This document shows positions 15,666 to 23,434 of a DNA stretch of 64,000 bases, one piece after another. A program made the translations under genes and the position numbers. The notes under the pieces were generated by a model. The model worked only from the letters and a program-made list of their open reading frames with translations. It had not been told where the DNA came from and made no database searches. The stretch comes from Rathayibacter oskolensis (GTDB lineage: Bacteria; Actinomycetota; Actinomycetes; Actinomycetales; Microbacteriaceae): the NCBI RefSeq assembly GCF_900177245.1, contig NZ_FXBM01000002.1, positions 186,001 through 250,000 on the forward strand. The letters run 5' to 3'. Positions within the stretch are counted from its first letter, which is position 1. Each line of letters opens with the position of its first letter.

Positions 15666-15686
15666 GCCGGCCGGGGGTCCCGCGCG

Positions 15687-16187
15687 TCAGCCCGTCCGGC
15701 GGCGACGCGGCGCTGCGGAGCGCGGCGGGGCCGAGCGCGCATGGTCGCGGACCCGGCCGAGCACGTCCGCGAGGACCTCGACGTCCGCACGCTCCAGCGG
15801 CTCGAACAGGAGTCCGTCGAGCACGGCGATGTGGCCGGGGAAGACCCGGGCGAGCAGGTCCCTGCCCCGGTCGGTGATCGTGACCGTGGTGCCGCGCTCG
15901 TCGTCGACGGACGGCGCCCGCGTCACCAGGCCGAGCTCCTCGAGCAGCTTGGCCTGGTAGGTGAGACCACTCCGGCTGTAGACGACGCCGTCGGCGAGGT
16001 CGGTCATCCGGCTGCTCCCCTCCGGTGCGTCGCCCAGGCGGGCCAGGAGCTGGAACTGCACGTAGCTGAGGTCGCCGGCCTCGCGCAGCTGCTGCTCGAC
16101 CGCGTGCCGCACGAGGCTGCTGACCTCGATGAGGGCGAAGTAGGCGCCCAGCTCCGTGGGATCGAGGGAACGCGGAGTCTCGGCCAT
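15687..16187 (-). CDS. MarR family transcriptional regulator
   Basis: A 166-residue winged-helix repressor. The MarR core is clear: LREAGDLSYVQFQLLARLGDAPEGSSRMTDLADGVVYSRSGLTYQAKLLEELGLVTRAPSVDDERGTTVTITDRGRDLL (residues ~35-113), with the DERG/VTITDRG wing. The C-terminus is Arg/Ala-rich and probably disordered. TATGAT lies 6 bases before ATG 16187, again suggesting a leaderless transcript. It is divergent from a quinone-oxidoreductase gene, and tandem repeats in the gap are the likely binding sites. This class commonly senses phenolics or oxidants. Confidence 0.88.
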   Translation of the reverse strand: MAETPRSLDPTELGAYFALIEVSSLVRHAVEQQLREAGDLSYVQFQLLARLGDAPEGSSRMTDLADGVVYSRSGLTYQAKLLEELGLVTRAPSVDDERGTTVTITDRGRDLLARVFPGHIAVLDGLLFEPLERADVEVLADVLGRVRDHARSAPPRSAAPRRRRTG

Positions 16188-16203
16188 CCCGTCATCATAT
16201 CTG

Positions 16204-16243
16204 TGCTGCGAGATCGAAGTACTTGCTGCGAAGTCGAAGCACT
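16204..16243. promoter_or_regulatory. Two tandem 20-bp direct repeats, likely MarR sites
   Basis: TGCTGCGAGATCGAAGTACT (16204-16223) and TGCTGCGAAGTCGAAGCACT (16224-16243) match at 17 of 20 positions and abut without a gap. They lie between the divergent MarR and oxidoreductase genes. Direct rather than inverted repeats suggest two repressor dimers on the same DNA face about two helical turns apart. Confidence 0.6.
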
Positions 16244-16298
16244 GGTAGCGTCCACGACAGATGCTTCAGATTCGAAACACCGACAGGAAGAGATGATC

Positions 16299-17237
16299 AT
16301 GAAGGCAGTGCGATTCCACGAGTTCGGCGCCCCGGACGTCCTCCGCTACGAGGACGTCGAGCAGCCCGTCGCGGGGGAGGGCCAGGTGCTCCTGCGCGTG
16401 GCCGGATCCGCGGTCAACCCGGCCGACAACGGCATCCGAGGAGGGGACCTGCCGATCCCGGTGACGCTGCCGCACGTGCCGGGCTACGACGTCGCCGGCA
16501 CCGTCGCGGCCGTCGGCGCGGGGGTGACCGGTCACCGGGTCGGCGATGAGGTCGTCGGCTTCCTCCCCATGGCCGAGAGCGGCTCGGCGGCGCAGTTCGT
16601 CGTCGCTCCGGCGGAGGCGCTCGTCGCGGCCCCCACCTCCGTCGACCTCGTCGACGCGGCCGCGCTCCCGTCGGTCGCCCTGACCGCCTGGCAGGCGCTG
16701 TTCGACGAGGCCGGTCTGACCGGCGGTCAGCGCGTGCTGATCACGGGCGCGGGAGGAGCGGTGGGCGGGTACGCCGTGCAGCTGGCCCATCGGGCCGGCG
16801 CCCACGTGATCGCGACCGCGAGCCCGCGCAGCCGCGACGCCGTGACGGCGGCCGGAGCCGACGAGGTCATCGACCACACGGGCTCGAGCGTCCTCGAGGC
16901 CGTGACGGAGCCGGTCGACGTGCTGCTGAACCTCGCGCCGATCAGTCCCGATGAGTTCACCGCACTGGTCTCCCTGGTGCGAAACGGCGGGGTCGTCGTC
17001 GCCACCACCGCCTGGATGCCCACGCCCGGCGACGAGGAGCGCGGAGTGCGCGGCGCCGGTGTCTACGTCCGGGCCGACGTGGACGAGCTGAGCGGCCTGG
17101 TCGCCCTGGTCGACCGCGGAGAGCTCAGCATCGACGTCGCGCGGCGCGTCCCGCTCAGCGAGCTCCCCGCGATCCACGCGCAGATCGCCGCAGGCTCGCT
17201 CCGCGGCAAGGTCGTCGCCGTCCCCGACGCCGACTGA
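16299..17237 (+). CDS. NADPH:quinone oxidoreductase-like, zinc-free MDR family
   Basis: A 312-residue medium-chain reductase. The N-terminal GroES-like domain includes AVNPADNGIRGG and PHVPGYDVAGTVAAVGAGV; no catalytic zinc Cys/His set is present. The Rossmann domain has ITGAGGAVGGYAVQLAHRAGAHVIATAS. These features place it with QOR/zeta-crystallin-type enzymes that reduce quinones or enals with NADPH. ATG 16299 is preceded by AGGAAGAG. It is divergent from a MarR gene, and the two tandem repeats between them suggest induction when the MarR ligand appears, as in redox- or electrophile-responsive pairs. Confidence 0.9.
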   Translation: MKAVRFHEFGAPDVLRYEDVEQPVAGEGQVLLRVAGSAVNPADNGIRGGDLPIPVTLPHVPGYDVAGTVAAVGAGVTGHRVGDEVVGFLPMAESGSAAQFVVAPAEALVAAPTSVDLVDAAALPSVALTAWQALFDEAGLTGGQRVLITGAGGAVGGYAVQLAHRAGAHVIATASPRSRDAVTAAGADEVIDHTGSSVLEAVTEPVDVLLNLAPISPDEFTALVSLVRNGGVVVATTAWMPTPGDEERGVRGAGVYVRADVDELSGLVALVDRGELSIDVARRVPLSELPAIHAQIAAGSLRGKVVAVPDAD

Positions 17238-17243
17238 GCGGAG

Positions 17244-17278
17244 GCGCCGCCCGGCGCATCGGATCAGCCGGGCGGCGC
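17244..17278. terminator. Bidirectional terminator hairpin
   Basis: GCGCCGCCCGGC and GCCGGGCGGCGC (17244-17255, 17267-17278) form a perfect 12-bp stem with an 11-nt loop between convergent genes, overlapping the end of the TetR reading frame. It can serve both directions. Confidence 0.7.
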
Positions 17279-17833
17279 GATTCCGCGGAGGAACACGGCG
17301 CGCTGCTGGGCGGCGGCCTCCGGCCAGTCGGGGACGGTCGACATCGGCTGGGCGAGCATCGCTCCGAACCGCACCACCGTCCCGGCGTCGACCTCGCGGC
17401 GCACCGAGCCGTCGTCGTGACCGCGCTCGAGGATCGCCTCCATGGTCCGCCGCATCCGCGCCCGCAGCTCGCCGGACTCGGTGCCCTCGGTCATCGGGCC
17501 GCCGTGGAGCGGCAGGACCAGTTCGTCCCGGTGGGCGAACGACCGCACGAGGAAGCGCTCGATCGCGTCGTGCCCCGTCTCGCCCGTGGCCAGGGCGTCC
17601 TCCGCCTCGGCGAGGATCAGCCGGTAGGCGCGCACCGCCATCGCCTCGAGCAGCGCCTCCCGATCGGGATACCGCCGGTACAGCGTCCCGACGCCCACGC
17701 CCGCGTCTGCGGCGATCTGCTCCATCGGCACGAACCGCCCCTGTGCGAGACCCGATCGCGTCGCCGCGGCGAGGAGCCGCTCGGCGTTCTCGGCGGCGTC
17801 CTTCCGAAGCCGGCGGGGAGGGTTCTGGGTCAT
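17264..17833 (-). CDS. TetR family transcriptional regulator
   Basis: A 189-residue repressor. The N-terminal helix-turn-helix reads RFVPMEQIAADAGVGVGTLYRRYPDREALLEAM (residues ~33-65), preceded by a basic arm MTQNPPRRLRKDAAENAERLL. The C-terminal domain is helical and typical of the family. ATG 17833 has TACGAT 8 bases upstream and no good ribosome-binding site. The gene is convergent with the quinone oxidoreductase and is followed on its own strand by the Gfo/Idh operon running away from it; its target is not evident. Confidence 0.85.
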   Translation of the reverse strand: MTQNPPRRLRKDAAENAERLLAAATRSGLAQGRFVPMEQIAADAGVGVGTLYRRYPDREALLEAMAVRAYRLILAEAEDALATGETGHDAIERFLVRSFAHRDELVLPLHGGPMTEGTESGELRARMRRTMEAILERGHDDGSVRREVDAGTVVRFGAMLAQPMSTVPDWPEAAAQQRAVFLRGIAPPG

Positions 17834-17888
17834 GAGGAGCCATCGTACGCAGGCGACGCTCCGGCTCGGTGCGTCGCCTGCGCGGGCC

Positions 17889-19049
17889 TCAGACGGTGGT
17901 GTACCGCGACGAGTCGGAGGCGCTGCGCTCGACCGCGTCGAGCACGCGCTGCACCTGCAGGGCGTCGGCGAACGACGGAGTCGGCTGCACGCCGTCGGCG
18001 ATCGCGGTGACCAGGTCGACGACCTGGTGGGTGAACACGTGCTCGTAGCCGAGTCCGTGCCCCGTCGGCCACCAGTTGCCGGCGTAGGGGTGCGAGGGCT
18101 CCGTGACCTGGATGCGCCGGAAGCCCTGCGCCTCCTCCGGATCGCTGCCGTCGTAGTACTCGAGCTCGTTCATGCGCTCGAAGTCGAACGCCACGGAGCC
18201 GCGCTCGCCGTTGATCTCGATCCGGTTCGCGTTGCGGCGGCCGAGGGCCATCCGCGTCGACTCGAAGACCCCGAGGGCGCCGCCGGCGAAGGTCGCGGTG
18301 AAGGCGGCGGCGTCGTCGACCGTGACGGGGCCGCGCTCGGCGCCCTCCGCGGCACGACCGCCGAGGCCCGCCTGCTCGGCGAGCACCGGGCGGTCGCCGA
18401 CGAAGGTCCGCAGCATCGCCGAGACCCCGTCGATCCCCTGACCCGTGAGCCACTGCGCCGTGTCGATGCTGTGCGCCCCGATGTCGCCGAGCGCGCCGGA
18501 GCCGGCCTTGTCCTTGTCGAGACGCCAGGTGAGCGGCGCCTCGGAGGAGCTGAGCCAGTCCTGGAGGTACTGGGCGCGCACGTGGCGGATCTCGCCGAGC
18601 CGACCCTCCTCGACGAACCGCTTGGCCAGGGCGAGCGCGGGCGTGCGGCGGTAGCTGAAGCCGCACATCGCGAAGCCCTCGGAGGCGGCGGCCGCCTCGG
18701 TCATCTCCTCCGCCTCCGGCACCGAGCGCGCCAGCGGCTTCTCGCAGAGCACGTGCTTGCCCGCCCGGAGCGCCGCGATCGCGATCTCGGCGTGCTGGTC
18801 GCCCGGAGTGCAGATGTCGATGAGGTCGATGTCGTCGCGCGCGATGACCGCGCGCCAGTCGGCCGACGACTCCTCGGCGCCCAGATTCTCGGCCGCGGCG
18901 GCGGCCCGGCCCTCGTCGCGCCCGACGACGACCGCGAGCTGCGGCCGGAGGGGGAGCTCGAAGAACCGGGGCGCGGTCCGCCACGCGTGCGCGTGGGCCC
19001 GGCCCATGAACGCGTGGCCGATCATCGCTACTCGGAGGGTCGGATTCAT
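17889..19049 (-). CDS. Gfo/Idh/MocA family sugar dehydrogenase
   Basis: A 386-residue NAD(P)-dependent oxidoreductase. The N-terminal Rossmann motif is AMIGHAFMGRAHA, the family signature is LCEKPLA (near residue 95), and the C-terminal alpha/beta domain carries GALGDIGAHSIDTAQWLTG, which contains the G-x-x-x-D-x-x-x-H catalytic pattern. Members act on myo-inositol, sugars or their derivatives. It is the last gene of a ThuA-Gfo-Gfo operon. ATG 19049 is preceded by GGAG. A 13-bp tandem repeat separates it from the upstream Gfo gene. Confidence 0.9.
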   Translation of the reverse strand: MNPTLRVAMIGHAFMGRAHAHAWRTAPRFFELPLRPQLAVVVGRDEGRAAAAAENLGAEESSADWRAVIARDDIDLIDICTPGDQHAEIAIAALRAGKHVLCEKPLARSVPEAEEMTEAAAASEGFAMCGFSYRRTPALALAKRFVEEGRLGEIRHVRAQYLQDWLSSSEAPLTWRLDKDKAGSGALGDIGAHSIDTAQWLTGQGIDGVSAMLRTFVGDRPVLAEQAGLGGRAAEGAERGPVTVDDAAAFTATFAGGALGVFESTRMALGRRNANRIEINGERGSVAFDFERMNELEYYDGSDPEEAQGFRRIQVTEPSHPYAGNWWPTGHGLGYEHVFTHQVVDLVTAIADGVQPTPSFADALQVQRVLDAVERSASDSSRYTTV

Positions 19050-19096
19050 GGTGGTGCTCCTCACGGGCCGCCCGGGAGGGCGACCGTCACGGCGGT

Positions 19097-19148
19097 CTCT
19101 CGGGCGGACTTCTCGGGCGGGGTTCTCAGGCGGGGTTCTCAGGCGGGG
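19097..19148. repeat. 13-bp tandem repeat, about four units
   Basis: TTCTCGGGCGGGG (19110-19122), TTCTCAGGCGGGG (19123-19135) and TTCTCAGGCGGGG (19136-19148) follow a degenerate unit CTCTCGGGCGGAC (19097-19109). The array spans the 3-prime end of the upstream Gfo gene, where its stop codon lies, and most of the gap before the next. It is the only clear short tandem array seen in the window. Confidence 0.8.
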
Positions 19149-20248
19149 ACGGGGGCGAGCTCGCCCGTCGTCGTCTGCAGCGGGACGATCTCGGGACGCT
19201 CCGCGGTGCTGGCGATCGTGATGACCGCCTTCTCGTCGCTCGAGCGCAGGATCGCGTCCATGATCTCGAGGACGTGCAGCCCGAGGCGGCCGGTCGCGCG
19301 GTGCGGGCGGTCCTCCTCGATCGCCTCGGCGATGTCGGCGAGGCCGATGCCGCGGCCCGTGTCGATGTAGCCCGCGGAGTCGGGGACGCTCTCCCAGTCG
19401 CCGTCGCGCACGGCGACCTCGACGGTGTCCGAGAACATGTTGGGGTCGGGGACGGCGATCGTGCCCTCGGTGCCGTAGATCTCGAACTTCGGCGCCCGGC
19501 TCTTCCAGACCTCGAAGCTCACCGTCACGGTCGTGGTCACGCCGCTCGCGTGCTCGAGCAGGGCGCTGATGTGCGTGTCGATCGAGACCGCGATCGGGGT
19601 GCCGGCGCGCGGACCCGACTCGATGGTCCGCGGTCGCGCCGAGCGGGTCGCGAGCCCGGTCACCCGGACGACGGGACCGAAGAAGTGCACGAGCGCCGTG
19701 AGGTAGTAGGGGCCCATGTCGAGCAGGGGGCCGCCTCCCGGCTGGTAGTAGAACTCGGGCGCCGGGTGCCAGCGCTCGTGGCCGGGGGCGGTCCACTGCA
19801 CCTGCGCGGCGATCGGCTCGCCGATCACTCCGGAGTCGAGGGTGCGGCGAGCGGTCTGGATCCCGGTGCCGAGGACGGTGTCGGGTGCGCTGCCGAAGCG
19901 GAGCCCCAGCTCCTCGGCGAGGTCGAGCATCGGCGCCGCCTCCGCGGGGTTCAGCCCCAGCGGCTTCTCGGCGAAGACGTGCTTGCCGGCCTGGAGCGCC
20001 CGGGTGCCGATCTCGACGTGCGCCGCCGGGATCGTGAGGTTGAGGACCGCGTCGACCTCGGGGTCGGTGAGCAGTTCGTCGACCGAGAGGGCGCGGACGC
20101 CGTTCTCGTCGGCGACCTGCCGGGCCCGCTCCTGGTTGAGATCGGCGACCGCGACGAGGCGGAGGCCCGGGAAGGTGGGGAAGTTGGCGAGGTACTGCTC
20201 GCTGATCTTCCCGACTCCGATGATTCCGACTCTCAGCGGGAGGCCCAC
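19139..20248 (-). CDS. Gfo/Idh/MocA family oxidoreductase
   Basis: A 369-residue NAD(P)-dependent dehydrogenase paralogous to the next gene downstream. It has the Rossmann motif VGIIGVGKIS, the family signature FAEKPLG, and the C-terminal substrate domain with GGGPLLDMGPYYLTALVHFFG. The His of the usual D-x-x-x-H pair is replaced here (DMGPYY), so the substrate or mechanism may differ from the sister protein. GTG 20248 follows AAGGGG by 6 bases and lies inside the end of the ThuA gene (16-bp overlap), indicating coupled translation. Two dehydrogenases with one ThuA protein suggests stepwise oxidation of a sugar; the sugar is unknown. Confidence 0.88.
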   Translation of the reverse strand: MGLPLRVGIIGVGKISEQYLANFPTFPGLRLVAVADLNQERARQVADENGVRALSVDELLTDPEVDAVLNLTIPAAHVEIGTRALQAGKHVFAEKPLGLNPAEAAPMLDLAEELGLRFGSAPDTVLGTGIQTARRTLDSGVIGEPIAAQVQWTAPGHERWHPAPEFYYQPGGGPLLDMGPYYLTALVHFFGPVVRVTGLATRSARPRTIESGPRAGTPIAVSIDTHISALLEHASGVTTTVTVSFEVWKSRAPKFEIYGTEGTIAVPDPNMFSDTVEVAVRDGDWESVPDSAGYIDTGRGIGLADIAEAIEEDRPHRATGRLGLHVLEIMDAILRSSDEKAVITIASTAERPEIVPLQTTTGELAPVPA

Positions 20249-20949
20249 AGCAGTCCCCTTTCGATGATGGTGCGGACGTTGTGGTCCTGGAGGATCTCGA
20301 CGCGGTGGCCGGGGGTCGAGACGAAGATGCGGCCGGCGCCCCACTGGCGGGTCCAGATCGCGGGTGAGGTGACGGGCCGGTTCCACGGGTCCCACGGCCG
20401 CACCGCCTGCGTGGTGGTGGCGAGCACGTCGTTGTAGTCGTCGTGGAGGACCCAGTACTGCTCGGTGGTGAGCTCGAAGTCGCTGATGCCCCGGGTGATG
20501 GGGTGCTCGGCGGCCGCCGGCGTCATCTCGATCAGGTGCGGCACGTAGTTGTCCGACTGCTCGCCCGTGCGCTCGTCGGGGTGCTTGCCGGGGTGCGAGG
20601 CGAACTGGCCGCCGATCAGCTGGAGGTAGTCGGAGTTGTTCCGGTACGAGTCCGCGATGCCGCCGTGCCAGCCGGCGAGGCCGGTGCCGCTCTCGACCGC
20701 CGCCCGCAGTCCGAGGAACTCGGGCCACTCGATCGAGGTCATGGTGTTGGACTGCACGATCAGGTCGACGGTGCGGAGGTACTCCTCGTCGGCGTAGACG
20801 GCGGTCGACTCCTCGACTCGCACCTCGAAGCCGTTCTCGGCCAGGAAGGGCAGGAAGAGCTCGGTCGCCTCGACCGGCTGGTGGCCGTCCCAGCCGCCGC
20901 GGACGACGAGCGCCCTCTTGGCGGGGGTGGTGGGAGGGGTGGTGGTCAT
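20233..20949 (-). CDS. ThuA domain protein
   Basis: A 238-residue protein of the ThuA (trehalose-utilisation-like) family, which has a class I glutamine-amidotransferase-like fold. Recognisable parts are KRALVVRGGWDGHQPVEATELF, LIVQSNTMTSIEWPEFLGLRAAVESGTGLAGWHGGIADSYRNNSDY and the C-terminal WTRQWGAGRIFVSTPGHRVEIL. Family members sit in operons with Gfo/Idh/MocA dehydrogenases and work in disaccharide or sugar-derivative metabolism, but the reaction is not well defined. ATG 20949 starts the operon. Divergent from it is a LacI gene, with TTGCGCAA sites in between. Confidence 0.9.
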   Translation of the reverse strand: MTTTPPTTPAKRALVVRGGWDGHQPVEATELFLPFLAENGFEVRVEESTAVYADEEYLRTVDLIVQSNTMTSIEWPEFLGLRAAVESGTGLAGWHGGIADSYRNNSDYLQLIGGQFASHPGKHPDERTGEQSDNYVPHLIEMTPAAAEHPITRGISDFELTTEQYWVLHDDYNDVLATTTQAVRPWDPWNRPVTSPAIWTRQWGAGRIFVSTPGHRVEILQDHNVRTIIERGLLWASR

Positions 20950-21018
20950 GGTCGTCCTCAGTGGGCCGGGCGGATGACTCCGCGGTGCGTCGGTGAACCG
21001 TCGTGCGCGGCGAACCGT

Positions 21019-21028
21019 GTTGCGCAAC
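21019..21028. promoter_or_regulatory. LacI-type operator 1 (GTTGCGCAAC)
   Basis: A perfect 10-bp palindrome, about 70 bases upstream of the ThuA operon. It has the central CG and symmetrical halves of LacI-family sites. Confidence 0.65.
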
Positions 21029-21126
21029 TCGCGCAGCACGAATTCGGGCGTTCGCTCATTCTGCACCGCGCCGGGAGCGCCGGCAAGGCCGATGCGGTTC
21101 CGGTCTCCGCAGATCCGCGACTCCAC

Positions 21127-21134
21127 TTGCGCAA
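21127..21134. promoter_or_regulatory. LacI-type operator 2 (TTGCGCAA)
   Basis: The same TTGCGCAA core, 107 bp centre to centre from operator 1 and just upstream of TATGGT (21147-21152), the likely -10 of the LacI gene. Two sites about ten helical turns apart would suit DNA looping. Confidence 0.65.
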
Positions 21135-21158
21135 CTGCCCGTGATCTATGGTGGTCCC

Positions 21159-22217
21159 ATGGACGACAACGCCGTGACGCCGAAGCCGACGATGGCCCTC
21201 ATCGCCGAGCGCGCGGCGACGAGCGTACCGACCGTGTCGAAGGTGCTCAACGGCGGGACGGACGTCTCGGAGGCGACCAGGATCCGCGTGATGGAGGCGG
21301 CGCACGAGCTCGGCTATCGTCGCCGACCGCGCCTGCGACCCCCGGTCGAGGATCCCCGCGCCGCCCAGATCGTCGACGTCGTCGTCGGGCACCTCAACGG
21401 CAGCTGGATCGGCCCGGTGCTCGCGGGCATCGAGCAGGAGGCGTCGGCCGCGGGAGTCGATCTCGTCCTCACCCGCTCGCGGCCCGACGGCGCATGGATC
21501 AGCCGGCTCCTCCGGCGCCCGTCGCTGGGCGCGATCGTCGTCCTGGTCGACGTCTCGGCGGCGCAGCTGCACCTGCTCACGACCGCCGAGCTTCCCGTCG
21601 TGGTCGTCGACCCGGGCACCAGGCCCCCCGCCGACGTGGCCAGCGTCGGGTCCACGAACTGGGACGGCGGACGGATGGCCGCGGAGCACCTCCTCGAGTT
21701 CGGGCATCGGCGGATCGGCCTGATCGGAGGCACCCGCTCGGCTCTGTACAGCAGCGCACGCATCGACGGCTTCACCACGGCCCTCCGCGAGGCGGGCGTC
21801 TCGATCCCGCGCGAGCGGCTCGCCTACTGCGACTGGAGCCGCGACAGCGCGCGGACCGCGGTCGGCGCGATGCTCGCCGCAGGTGCCGAGCGGCCGACCG
21901 CCGTCTTCGCGTGCTCCGACGTCATGGGCCTCGGCGCCTACGAGGCCGCGGACGACGCGGGTCTGCGGATCCCCGACGATCTGAGCGTCGTCGGCTTCGA
22001 CGACGTCGAGGAGTCGGCCTGGGCCACGCCGCCGATGACGACCGTCCAGCAGCGCATCGGCGAGATGGGAGCCACGGCGTTCCGGATGCTGCACCAGGCC
22101 CACCGGTCGGCGACGCCGCTCGCGTCGGGCGCGACGGCCACGCGGATGGAGCTCGAGACCCGCCTGATCCGCCGCGCGTCGGTCGCCGCCGCGCCCTCGG
22201 TGGTGGGCGCCGTCTGA
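21159..22217 (+). CDS. LacI family regulator of the ThuA/Gfo operon
   Basis: A 352-residue repressor. The N-terminal LacI helix-turn-helix is KPTMALIAERAATSVPTVSKVLNGGTDVSEATRIRVMEAAHELGYR (residues ~9-54), followed by a periplasmic-binding-like sensor domain (VLAGIEQEASAAGVDLVLT; VGSTNWDGGRMAAEHLLEFGHRRIGLIGG; PTAVFACSDVMGLGAYEAADDAGLRIPDDLSVVGFDDVEES). ATG 21159 lies 6 bases after TATGGT, consistent with leaderless translation. The two TTGCGCAA palindromes in the shared promoter are its probable targets. The inducer should be a sugar handled by the divergent operon. Confidence 0.9.
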   Translation: MDDNAVTPKPTMALIAERAATSVPTVSKVLNGGTDVSEATRIRVMEAAHELGYRRRPRLRPPVEDPRAAQIVDVVVGHLNGSWIGPVLAGIEQEASAAGVDLVLTRSRPDGAWISRLLRRPSLGAIVVLVDVSAAQLHLLTTAELPVVVVDPGTRPPADVASVGSTNWDGGRMAAEHLLEFGHRRIGLIGGTRSALYSSARIDGFTTALREAGVSIPRERLAYCDWSRDSARTAVGAMLAAGAERPTAVFACSDVMGLGAYEAADDAGLRIPDDLSVVGFDDVEESAWATPPMTTVQQRIGEMGATAFRMLHQAHRSATPLASGATATRMELETRLIRRASVAAAPSVVGAV

Positions 22218-22303
22218 TCCGCCGCCGGCCGACTCCGTCGCCCCCGGCGGATCGGGGCGATGCGCGCATCGGCCGTGGGCGCGGGTCGCCGTAGCATCGC
22301 GGC

Positions 22304-22777
22304 ATGCCCGACGAGCCCCACCTGATCGAGACCACGGCCGCCGACCCCGAGGCCCTCGCCCTGTTCGCCTCCCAGGAGGCGGAGGTGATGCGGCGCTACG
22401 GCGGCGACGATCCGGGGCCCCGGCCCCACCCCGGGGCGCCGACGCTCCTCCTCCGTCTCGGCGACGCCGCGGTCGGCTGCGTGGCGCTCTCGGCGGACGG
22501 CTCGCTGGGCGAGATCAAGCGCATGTTCGTCGCCGAGTCGGCGCGCGGCAGGGGGCTCAGCCGGCTCCTGCTCGGCGGAGTGGAGGAGCTGGCCCGGCGG
22601 CGGGGCGTCGAGACGCTGCGGCTGGTGACCGGGACGGAGCAGCCCGAGGCGATGGCCCTCTACAGCAGCTCCGGGTACCTCCCGATCCCCGGCTTCGGAT
22701 ACTGGGGCGACGAGCCGGCCACCCGCTGCTTCGCCAAGCGGCTCGCGCCGGCGGTGATCGGCGAGCACGCGGAGTGA
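22304..22777 (+). CDS. GNAT family N-acetyltransferase
   Basis: A 157-residue acetyl-CoA-dependent transferase. The acetyl-CoA motif A is EIKRMFVAESARGRGLSRLLLGGVEELARRRGVETLRLVTG (residues ~69-109), with R-G-x-G-L/Q pyrophosphate contact; motif B follows as EAMALYSSSGYLPI. The acceptor cannot be predicted. TAGCAT lies exactly 6 bases before ATG 22304, so the transcript is probably leaderless. A separate gene with its own ribosome-binding site follows. Confidence 0.88.
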   Translation: MPDEPHLIETTAADPEALALFASQEAEVMRRYGGDDPGPRPHPGAPTLLLRLGDAAVGCVALSADGSLGEIKRMFVAESARGRGLSRLLLGGVEELARRRGVETLRLVTGTEQPEAMALYSSSGYLPIPGFGYWGDEPATRCFAKRLAPAVIGEHAE

Positions 22778-22861
22778 GCGTGCCGCAGGCGTCTTGTCGA
22801 CGGACCTCGCCGGCGCTACCGTCGGCGCAGGCGACGACGCCGCACTCGATCGGAGGCACTC

Positions 22862-23434
22862 GTGGGCAGGCTCATCTACTCCATGATCACCTCGCTCGAC
22901 GGCTACGCCCTCGACGCCGACGGTGGCTCCGACTTCATCGCGATCGACGACGAGTCGCACCGCTTCTTCGGTGATCAGCTCAGCAGCGTCGGCACGTTCC
23001 TCTACGGCCGCCGCATGTACGAGACGATGCTCTTCTGGGAGACGGCCAACCTCGACCCCGCGCACCCTCCGTTCATCGCCGAGTTCGCCCGGCAGTGGCA
23101 GGACGCCGACAAGATCGTCTACTCCACGACCCTCCAGGAGGTGTCGAGCGAGCGGACCCGCATCGAGCGGTCGTTCGACCCCGACGCCGTCCGTGCGCTG
23201 AAGGACGGGAGTGCGCAGGATCTCACCGTCGACGGCCCGACGCTCGCCGCGCAGGCCGTCCGCGCCGGGCTGGTCGACGAGTACCAGCCCGTCCTCGGCC
23301 CCGTGGTGGCGGGAGGCGGCACCCCGTTCTTCCCCGCCGGTGTCCACCTCGACCTGGAGCTCCTCGAGCAGCGCAGCTTCAGCGCGGGCGGTCTCTGGCT
23401 CCGTTACGTCCCGCGCAGGGAGGCGTCGAGCTAG
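22862..23434 (+). CDS. Dihydrofolate reductase family protein (RibD C-terminal domain)
   Basis: A 190-residue reductase of the RibD_C/DHFR-like fold, opening with GRLIYSMITSLDGYALDADGGSDF and containing GTFLYGRRMYETMLFWE and, near the C-terminus, GPTLAAQAVRAGLVDEYQPVLGPVVAGGGTPFF. Stand-alone members bind NADPH, but their substrates are mostly unknown. GTG 22862 follows CGGAGG. Its TAG stop shares the CTAG with the stop of the convergent nucleoside-hydrolase gene. Confidence 0.88.
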   Translation: MGRLIYSMITSLDGYALDADGGSDFIAIDDESHRFFGDQLSSVGTFLYGRRMYETMLFWETANLDPAHPPFIAEFARQWQDADKIVYSTTLQEVSSERTRIERSFDPDAVRALKDGSAQDLTVDGPTLAAQAVRAGLVDEYQPVLGPVVAGGGTPFFPAGVHLDLELLEQRSFSAGGLWLRYVPRREASS

